Source of the DNA: Emiliania huxleyi CCMP1516
Taxonomy: Eukaryota; Haptophyta; Isochrysidales; Noelaerhabdaceae
NCBI RefSeq assembly: GCF_000372725.1
Contig: NW_005195301.1
Span: forward strand, 525,040-547,065
Direction: 5' to 3'
Length of the DNA: 22,026 nt
Part shown: piece after piece, positions 15,720-22,026 of the stretch
How the letters are laid out: each line of letters starts with the position of its first letter
Numbering within the stretch: the first letter of the stretch is position 1
Notes under the pieces: model-generated
What the model saw: the letters and a program-made list of their open reading frames with translations, nothing else
What the model was told of the DNA's origin: nothing
The model's database searches: none
Program-made: the position numbers and the translations under genes

Positions 15720-16260
15720 TCGTCCGCGTCGCCGTCACCGCCGCCGCCGTCCGCCTCACTCTCGCCGCCGCCGCCCTCCGTCTCTCCATTGCTGCCGCCG
15801 CCCCTCGCAACGCCGTCGCCTTCGCCGCCGTCGGCCTCGCCCTCGCCTCCCCCTCCGCGCTCCGCCTTGCCGTCGCCTCCCTCCGCCTCGCCCTCGCGCC
15901 GCCCTCCGCCTCGCCGTCGCCACCGCCTCCCTGTCTCCACCTCGCCGCCGCCGCCACCGCCATCCAACCTCGCCCTCGCCGCCGCCTCCCTCCGCCTCGC
16001 CGTCTCCTTTGCCTCCCTCCGCCTCGCCGCCACCGCCGCCGCCTCCCTCGCCGCCTCGCCGCCGCCGCCCGCCGCCGCGCCGCCGACCTCGCCCTCCACC
16101 GCCGGCTCCCTCCGCATTGCCATCGCCGCCGCCTCCCTCCAGATCCCCGTCGCCGCCACCGCCGCCGCCCTCCGCATCGCCGTCGCCGCCGCTGCCGTCC
16201 GCCTCGCCGTTGCCGCCGCCTCCCTCCGCCTCGCCCTCGCCTCTGCCTCCCTCCGCCTAG
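15720..16260. repeat. Pyrimidine-rich minisatellite (CCTCCCTCCGCCTCGCC family)
   Basis: About 540 bp with almost no purine except scattered G and A. Imperfect units of CCTCCCTCCGCCTCGCC and CGCCGCCGCC recur throughout. All six frames are low-complexity (Pro/Ser, Arg/Pro or Gly/Glu/Arg), so the long ORFs here (for example 15238-16260 plus and 15680-16666 minus) are not credible genes. A tract with this strand asymmetry could form triplex DNA or, on the G-rich strand, quadruplexes. Confidence 0.85.
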
Positions 16261-17560
16261 TGTGCGTGCTCGCGTTGCAAAGTGTCGCCTCGCCGCAAGG
16301 CGGACGGCGCCCGCCGCCCAGCCGGCAGCGGCGAGGGTGGGGCGAGCCGTTCGCACGCTCGTGCGGGCGGGTGGGGTATGCGGAGCGCGCCGTGCGCGAG
16401 CACGGGGCGCATGGAGTCGCATCAGCGAAGGACCCCCCACCCCAACCCTCGCTCGCAACGTGCTCTCGAGGATCCCCCTGAAGCACCACCACGGTACGTG
16501 TGCGCGCGGTTCGATGAGTCGAGGTAAGCCAAGCTATGGGCTTGTGGGTACATGTCTCCGACACTCGGGAACACCGGTTATACGAGCGAGAAGCCTCACG
16601 TGCGCCCTCGCGTGAATTAAAACGTGTTTCCGCCCCCAAAAGCACAGCGTGCTGCTCGCGTTGCAAAGTGTCGCCTCCGCCGCAAGGCGGACGGCGCCCG
16701 CCGCCCAGCCGGCAGCGGCGAGGGTGGGGGAAGGGTGAATCCGAGCCGTTCGCACGCTCGTGCGGGCGGGTGGGGTGTGCGGAGCACGCCGTACGCGAAT
16801 ACAGGGCACATGGAGTCGTAACAGCGCAGGCTGCTGTTTACTGGTTTGTGTGCGGGCACACGCTCGCTCGGGCGGCTGCAGGGCTAGAGCGACCTGTGCC
16901 GCGGCACGGGTCGAGCAGAGAGGGCCGCGCACGCGTCCTCGTGGGCGGCCCTCCCTGTGGACCCCCCACCCCAACCCTCGCCTGCAACGTGCTCTCGAGG
17001 AGCCCCGAAACACCACGGTGCGTGTGCGCGCGGTTCGACGAGTCGAGGTAAGCCAAGCTATGGGCTTGCCTTGTGGGTACATGTCTCTGACACTCGGGAA
17101 CACCGGTTATACGAGCGGGAAGCCTCTCACGTGCGCCCTGCCTCGCGTGAATTAAAACGTGTTTCCGCCCCCAAAAGCAACCAGAAAAAGCTAGCTACAG
17201 TGTGCGTGCTCGCGTTGCAAAGTGTCGCCTCCGCCGCAAGGCGGACGGCGCCCGCCGCCCAGCCGGCAGCGGCGAGGGTGGGGGAAGGGTGAATCCGAGC
17301 CGTTCGCACGCTCGTGCGGGCGGGTGGGGTGTGCGGAGCACGCCGTACGCGAACACGGGGCGCATGGAGTCGTAACAGCGCAGGCTGCTATTTTACTGGT
17401 TTGTGTGGCACGCCGGGCCTCTCGCGCGGTGAGCGCTGAAACACGCCCCGAGCGTGCTCGCTCGGGCGGCTGCAGGGCTAGAGCGACCTGCGCCGTGGCA
17501 CAGGTCGAGCAGAGAGGGCCGCACGCGTGTCTCGCGGGCGGCCCTCGATGGAAGGTCGAG
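16261..17560 (+). repeat. Three tandem copies of a 0.39-0.55 kb repeat
   Basis: The anchor GTTGCAAAGTGTCGCC occurs at 16274, 16660 and 17214, giving periods of 386 and 554 bp. Shared blocks include AAGGCGGACGGCGCCCGCCG, CCGTTCGCACGCTCGTGCGG, CACTCGGGAACACCGGTTAT and AATTAAAACGTGTTTCCGCC. Copy 1 lacks an internal ~165 bp segment (from CAGGCTGCTGTTTACTGG to GGCGGCCCTC) that copies 2 and 3 carry. Copy 3 is truncated after that segment and carries its own ~40 bp insertion. A GAGGTAAGCC donor-like motif is conserved in copies 1 and 2. No frame stays open across all copies. Confidence 0.9.
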
Positions 17561-17758
17561 CCGCACGCCGAAGCCTCTCGGCCGAACGGCCGAAGCAGTG
17601 ATTTTGTAAAAGGCGTTAGACGAGAGTTATCGACAAATAGGCAGTGTCCGTCAAAGACGTTGGATAGAGCTGATACACATATCCATAACAGTACTCAAAC
17701 CTCTCCAAAATCACGGACTCACATCGAACTCCTCTATTAACTGATGCTACCACAGCTC

Positions 17759-18554
17759 TCACACCCGCGTGCCTGTCTTTGCCCGCGATGCGACGACCTT
17801 GTTGACCTCGTCACGCAGCTGGGAGAGGACATATTTGTGAGCCTCCGCGTCCTCACTTGAGCAGATGCCATAACCAATGGTGTGGAAGTGCTGCGTGGGG
17901 CTCATGGTTCCCACTGGCATGCAGCAGAGACCTACACGCATGGGGCGTGCGGGTGACGTGGGTGAGTGACAACCATGCTGCAACACGAGTCTCGAGATAC
18001 CCTCGGAGATTAGGCGATGCGTCGTGTCAATGCAGACAAATGACGGAAGACCAAGGACGCTCTGCCGGTAAGCATTCAGCAGCAGGTTCTCTGTCGAGAA
18101 GGCCATGGTAATTGTACCGGTCTCCGGCACAACCAGAGCCTCACCGCAGAGGAAGGGCGTGTGCTCGTGGAACTGCTCCTTTGCCTTCAGGTGCTCCGGC
18201 TCAAGCTCTGCAAGCAGGGTGGCCAGCGCGCCAAAGCTGCCGCGAGCTGCATCCCCCAGCTTGGCTTGGCTCGCCTTCTTCTTCTCTAGCGCCTGCCTGT
18301 GGAAGAGAGCGGTGCGGTACCTGTCGACTTCAACCACTGCCTCCTGTTCCGCCCGCGCGCCGCCGCCCTCTGATAGGCAAGCGCCTTTCGAAGGTAGCCA
18401 CGAAGTTGCCTTGGCTCACACATCCACTTTGTGGGCGATCTGCTGCCATCATCGCTGCCCTCGTCACCGCTGCCCTCGTCGCCGCTGCCCCCTCGCTACC
18501 ATCGCCGCCGCTGTCACAAAAGCCATCCTCAGAGGCAAACATCACGGACGCCAT
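17759..18554 (-). pseudogene. Decayed MULE-like transposase
   Basis: The best block (18337-17759) reads SFVCIDTTHRLISEGISRLV and later PVGTMSPTQHFHTIGYGICS, then SEDAEAH. This resembles the MULE DDE domain, with the first catalytic Asp in CIDTTH and the following 'GT-F-H-IGY' strand. A 42-base in-frame segment between QHG and LCCMPV (starting GTTGTC, ending GTGTAG) interrupts the expected strand; it is an insertion or a very short intron. Upstream, SPTKWMCEPRQLRGYLRKAL is in another frame and joins the main frame at the GC-rich run near 18355. A further shift links it to an acidic N-terminus starting MASVMFASEDG at 18554. Two frameshifts, and a product ending soon after the domain without the later catalytic residues, indicate a dead copy. 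The AT-richer 17561-17758 is probably its 3' remnant. Confidence 0.6.
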
Positions 18555-18646
18555 CGTTGAGAGAGCGCGATCCTGGTAGCAGCGAGGCACGCACCGCGAT
18601 CTCTGGCGCCTAAAGTTAGCAGCTAGGTGCGTTGTTTTCGTGTCAG

Positions 18647-18921
18647 GATCTTGAGCGCCCCTGTTTACGAGCGCAGATCTTGAGCGCCACTGACCGTGTG
18701 TCGAGATCTGGGGAGCGCCTCTTTCTTCGCTAAGATCTGCGTTGTCCCTGCTGGGGCGCTCAGATCCTCGGCGCCCCACCTGACCGGCCGCGATCTGCGG
18801 CGCCCCCTTCCGAGGCACAAGATCCCCAGCGCCCCCCCGTCAGACGGTGCGATCTTGAGCGCACCATCGTCCGGGTCAGGATCCTGAGCGCCCCTCTTAG
18901 GATCCTCACAACCCCTTTTCT
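18647..18921. repeat. GATC-anchored array with 29 bp period
   Basis: GATC occurs at 18647, 18676, 18705, 18734, 18763, 18792, 18821, 18851, 18880 and 18901. That is six exact 29 bp steps, then 30, 29 and 21. Each unit starts with a conserved head close to GATCTTGAGCGCCCC and ends with ~13 bp that differ between units. A further GATC unit lies at ~18597, 50 bp before the first. The array sits just upstream of the decayed transposase start. The period is not a multiple of three, so it is not a protein repeat. Confidence 0.88.
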
Positions 18922-18943
18922 GGCCCCAGCGCCGGCATCATCC

Positions 18944-19321
18944 GTGAAGGCACAAGTGTTCGAAGAGAGAGTGGACCTGAGCAATGATATGACTGGGTGG
19001 CAAATGATCGCAGTGGGCGTCAGAAGACTCGTCCTTGCGCGAGGAGAGCTCGATAGACTCGAGGGGCCAGGATATGCAGCGAGGAGGGCGGAGCTGCGCC
19101 GAAAGGCGAAAGAACGCGCCGCGAGAACAAGGGACCGGCAGGCGGCGGCGGCGTCGCAGAACGAGGCAGAGGAGAGCGACGCGACAGAGGAAGAAGCGAC
19201 AAGGGAGAGCACGACGAGAAGGGGACGACCGCGAGGTGGCACGAAGATCGCAGCGAGAAGCGGAGAGAGACTGCGAAGAGAGATAGGAAGAGGCGGACGC
19301 CCAAGGGAGGGCGACGGCTAG
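18944..19321 (+). CDS. AT-hook-type protein, 3'-terminal exon or fragment
   Basis: The frame begins without ATG and is preceded by TTTTCTGGCCCCAG near 18930, a good splice acceptor, so it is probably a last exon. The first part (QVFEERVDLSNDMTGWQMIA, then VGVRRLVLARGELDRLEGPG) has good coding composition. A basic helix follows (AARRAELRRKAKERAARTRD), then an acidic patch (QNEAEESDATEEEA) and RRGRPRGGTK, which contains the AT-hook core GRP flanked by basic residues; AT hooks bind the minor groove of AT-rich DNA. The acidic/AT-hook tail and the 3' flank are repeated at 19426-19665 and, inverted, at the end of the minus-strand gene at 20405. Origin in a mobile element is likely; the exact function is unknown. 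Confidence 0.45.
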   Translation: MKAQVFEERVDLSNDMTGWQMIAVGVRRLVLARGELDRLEGPGYAARRAELRRKAKERAARTRDRQAAAASQNEAEESDATEEEATRESTTRRGRPRGGTKIAARSGERLRREIGRGGRPREGDG

Positions 19322-19425
19322 TGCACCACACCCCTCTCCTTAAAATCCCTGTGTGGGGGTGGCGGCGTGCCGTCCTCCCATCCCTCCCTTGGGGTGTCCT
19401 TTTTCTTTCTTTCTTTCTTTCGTGT

Positions 19426-19665
19426 CAGGATATGCAGCGAGGAGGACGGAGCTGCGCCGAAAGGAGCAAGAAGCCGCGAGAACAAGGGACCGGCAGGCGG
19501 CGGCGCCGTCGCAGGACGAGGCAGAGTAGGAGAGCGACGCGACAGAGGAAGAAGTGACCAGGGAAAGAACGACGAGAGTGGGACGACCGCGAGAAATCCC
19601 TGTGTGGTGGCGGCGTGCCGTCCTCCCATCCCTCCCTTCGGTTGTCCGTTGTCTTTCTTTTTGTC
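19426..19665 (+). pseudogene. Tandem decayed copy of the AT-hook tail
   Basis: This is a direct copy of 19068-19425, abutting it end to end: it starts CAGGATATGCAGCGAGGAGG and ends in the same CCATCCCTCCCTT...CTTTCTTT flank. Relative to the first copy it has a ~110 bp deletion after GACGACCGCGAG, small indels, and an in-frame TAG after GAGGCAGAG. The reading frame is lost. Confidence 0.85.
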
Positions 19666-19773
19666 GTGTGGGTGAACCTGCCCAGCCCCCCTCCGTGTCG
19701 CGATGCGCTCCCAACTCCCGTTCGCGTTCCCTGTGTCCGTGATCGTCCTTCTCTGCGGACGGGCCCCACCCTT

Positions 19774-20207
19774 AGGCTGTATAAGGTTTTCCTCTCGCAC
19801 CCCGTCTGTTTTCCTTTCCTTTTTTCTCTACAACACCCTCTCTTTTCCTCTCTCTTTTCCCGGGAAAACTCCGTGGAAATCGTCAAATTTTGGGCTCTGA
19901 GCCGAGTCGAGGCTGGTTTGGGCCCAAAATCAGCCAAATTTTAGGCCAAATCGGCAAAATGCCGGGAATTTTCCGGAGAACCCGTGCATACCTGGAATTT
20001 ACCCTGCGACCGCCTGGGTATTTTGTCGATTTCCTCAATTTTGCCTTAGATTTTGCCCCAGACCAGCTCTCAGACTCAGGGAAAACAGCGAGTTTCCAGA
20101 ATGGAGCACCAAACACCCTCTGTTTTCCCTGGAAATTTCCGGAAACGCAAAGTGCTGGGGACCCTCTGTTTTCCTTTTTGTTTTCCGGAAAACCTTATAC
20201 AGGCCAA
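19774..20207 (+). mobile_element. Dispersed non-coding repeat, copy B, with terminal inverted repeats and target duplication
   Basis: The left terminus GGCTGTATAAGGTTTTCC (19775-19792) and the reverse complement of the right terminus, GGCCTGTATAAGGTTTTCC (20187-20205), match except for one base. CCCCACCCTT flanks the element on both sides (19764-19773 and 20208-20217), a 10 bp target-site duplication. The inside aligns with copy A at 1718-2166. A 9-10 bp duplication with short inverted ends fits a MULE-type MITE. There is no ORF. Confidence 0.85.
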
Positions 20208-20286
20208 CCCCACCCTTCACGTACGGGATCATGAGTCCAAAGGAGTGGTTCTTGTTTGCCCGCGTTGCTAATCTCCCGTGCCCAGT

Positions 20287-20551
20287 CCTAAAAAGAAAGA
20301 AAGAAAGCAGGCAAACCAAGGGAGGGATGGGAGGACGGTACGCGCCACCACACAGGGATTTTAGGGGAGAAGTGTGTTGTTAGCCGTCGCCCACCCTCGG
20401 GCGTCTACCACTTCCTATCTCTCTCCGCACGCAGTTTCTCACCAATTCTCGCAGCGACCTTCATGCCACCTCGCGTTCTTCCCACTCTCGTCGTTCTCTC
20501 TCCTGCTGTCTCTTCGCCTGACTCATCGCTCTCCTCGGCCTCGTTCTGCCC
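20287..20551 (-). repeat. Inverted copy of the AT-hook tail and its 3' flank
   Basis: Read on the minus strand, this segment matches 19150-19420 on the plus strand: the acidic patch (QNEAEESD), the RT-RGG tail, GGCGACGGCTA, TAAAATCCCTGTGTGG, CCGTCCTCCCATCCCTCCCTT and a CTTTCTTT tract. Part of it is coding (the C-terminus of the minus-strand gene ending at 20405); the rest is 3' flank. Confidence 0.88.
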
Positions 20552-21857
20552 GCTACCACAATCCGGCGTGGATGTGCTGCCCTCCTGAAAGGATGGCTCG
20601 AGCTGAAGGCACTGGCGGCCGATGGCCTCCAGGGTGGGCTGCAGCCTGCGCTGCCCCGGGGCCTGCGTGACCCGCTGCGCCCGCCGCGCCGGGCGCAGCA
20701 ACCGCAAAGGTGGCGCCGTGTTCACCGGGAAGACGTGCCAGAAGAGCCCGAGCCGAGCGCTGCCCCTGGAGCGAGCGCGAACGGACTTGAGCACAATCTC
20801 AAAGTCCGCCGCCTCCAGTCGCCGCTGCAGCGCGTCGAGTGCGGCGCGGAGCACGCCGCCCGGCCGGTCGCCGCGCATCCCCTCCCAGCCTCGCACGCAT
20901 AGCGACGCGCGGTTCTTGCCGCCGGCGACGAGCGATAGCAAACCTCCTGCGCCGCGGTTCGATGTCTCGCACACGCGGGGATCGGCGTGAGCGAAAATGG
21001 ATCCTCGAGGGTGCCCCCAGGTAGGGTTGGAGGGATGGAAAGTGGCCATCCCCCGGCAAGAACCAGCGTGGCCCGGCGGCACCTCAAAGGAGAAGCCGGC
21101 GGCGAGCGCTCGCTGCGCAGCCGCGCAAAATGCAGGCGAGTCGCCCTGTTTCGCCAGCCACGCCGCCTCCTCCTCCGCCCTCGCCTCCGCCGCGGCCTTC
21201 GCGCGCAGCCACAACTCGGCGTCGTGAAAGGATTGGTGCGCGCGCCGCGCCCGCGGCACCATCGACGACAGAGGGTTGTCAGCGCTGAGCAGAGCGAACT
21301 GAGTGAGCATCGCCTCGTACGTGTACTTGATGTTGTCGACGGCACCCGTGCCGACGGCCTCGTCGAGCTCTGCGGCTGCGATCACCATTCGCGCCTACGG
21401 CAGAGCGCCTGTGTCATGGACTAATGCTCGACCGGTGTGTCGTTTGGACTTTGGACCTATGGTTGACGATCACCTGCAGCACGACGTCGCCCGGCAGCCC
21501 CTCCGGCAGGCACGCGTCGGGGGCGAGGCGAAGCAGCGTCGCCGTGCACTCGACCTGCTCCTCGCGGCAAGACGCGCGCGGAAGCATCTCGCGCAGGCGC
21601 AGCAGCATGTCCCCCGGCACGTCGCGCCCCTCCCCGTCCGCCGCCTCCGCCGCGAATCGGAGCGCGCGCAGCGCCTCCGCCGCCGCGGCCGCCGCCTCCG
21701 CCGCCGCCGCCGCTCGCCTCGCCGCCGCTCGCCCCGCCGCCAAGCCCCCCACTCGACTCGCCGCCGCTCGCCTCGCCGGCTCCTCCAGTCGGTACTGGGC
21801 TCGGCTTCTGAGCAGGCCCTGTTGAGCCTGGCAACTGAACCCGGCATTGCTCACCAT
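20405..21857 (-). CDS. Unidentified two-exon protein with a transposon-like C-terminal tail
   Basis: Exon 1 runs 21857-21474 and exon 2 runs 21394-20405. They are joined across a 79 bp phase-0 intron that starts GTGATC and ends GCCGTAG. The ATG at 21857 has a strong context (GCAGCCATGG). The product is 457 aa. Exon 1 has a long Ala/Glu/Arg helix and then DMLLRLREMLPRASCREEQV; splicing continues GDVVLQ into ARMVIAAAELDEA. Exon 2 contains well-composed stretches (NIKYTYEAMLTQFALLSADN; GFSFEVPPGHAG; SLVAGGKNRASLCVRGWEG; ADFEIVLKSVRA) that I cannot assign to a family. The last ~50 residues (QNEAEESDESGEE, then RTTRVGRTRGG) are homologous to the AT-hook tail at 18944-19321, but the GRP core is changed to GRT, so AT-hook binding is doubtful. 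The gene may have captured a repeat as its 3' end. Confidence 0.55.
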
Positions 21858-22026
21858 GGCTGCCTTCGTCCTTCGTCGTCCTCGGCCAGTCTTGGTTGCT
21901 GTTCTTGATTAGTACCACATAACCTCCTCGTTAGCTCTCTTTCAACTCTTTAATTGTCATTATAGAAAGATCTCGTTTCTCCGATTGCTTATACTTGTTC
22001 CCTCCTCTGTGCCCCCTGTTGTTATG
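21858..22026 (-). promoter_or_regulatory. 5' flank of the minus-strand gene
   Basis: Markedly AT-richer than the rest of the window. Read on the minus strand it includes AAGTATAAGC and TCTATAATGAC, which are TATA-like but unproven. It leads to the ATG at 21857 and is cut by the window end. Confidence 0.3.

Noticed and set aside
15238..16666. Long ORFs on both strands over the pyrimidine-rich tract
   Set aside because: Translated repeats of Pro/Ser/Arg or Gly/Glu/Arg with no folded segment; the frames are open only because the tract lacks stop codons.
18330..18818. 162-codon minus-strand ORF as an independent gene
   Set aside because: It runs through the 29 bp array and then through frameshifted transposase sequence; only the part from 18554 belongs to the transposase remnant.
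18647..18921. CRISPR-like array (regular repeats with variable spacers)
   Set aside because: The head is only ~15 bp and imperfect, tails are ~13 bp, there are no cas genes, and the context is eukaryotic.

Overview
The window looks like nuclear DNA of a GC-rich, unicellular eukaryote. Evidence: GT/GC-rich coding with short spliceosomal introns (three convincing ones of 75, 90 and 79 bp), an ER-type dolichol kinase, F-box/RCC1 and Kelch proteins, interstitial TTAGGG telomere-type repeats and many low-complexity G+C tracts. A haptophyte alga (Emiliania/Gephyrocapsa-like) is my best guess, but this is inference from style and gene families, not a database match. There is no sign of operons, rRNA or CRISPR.

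Left third (1-7010): a minus-strand gene for a protein with a small beta-barrel-like domain and a long Gly/Ser linker lies head-to-head with a plus-strand J-domain-like gene that lacks the HPD motif. Then come a degenerate dispersed repeat (copy A), a frameshifted fragment of an RCC1 gene, a three-unit imperfect repeat, an apparent first exon followed directly by a ~175 bp repeat that starts at its splice donor, and a minus-strand F-box + seven-blade RCC1 gene that is complete in layout but broken by three small indels.

Middle (7239-13349): a 190 bp foldback element; a minus-strand dolichol kinase gene (the most secure call); a poorly resolved stretch with weak ORFs, a duplicated ~45 bp block and a CTCTACAG repeat; a Kelch-blade remnant; a plus-strand two-exon permuted papain-fold (NlpC/P60 YiiX-like) hydrolase; and, convergent with it, a small two-exon cysteine-rich protein that a plain ORF scan misses.

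Right part (13939-22026): repeat-rich. Three TTAGGG blocks are each followed by the same 35 bp sequence; a 450 bp element has 46-48 bp perfect terminal inverted repeats and TA flanks; a tRNA-like SINE head has A and B boxes; a pyrimidine-rich minisatellite leads into three tandem 0.4-0.55 kb repeats. A decayed MULE-like transposase is followed by a striking array of GATC-anchored units with 29 bp period. The end of the window holds a plus-strand AT-hook-type tail, a tandem decayed copy of it, a second copy (B) of the left-hand dispersed repeat with terminal inverted repeats and a 10 bp target duplication, and a minus-strand two-exon gene whose 3' end is an inverted copy of the AT-hook tail.

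I see no single cooperating gene set. The main biology is an ordinary set of eukaryotic genes embedded in a young, heavily duplicated repeat landscape.
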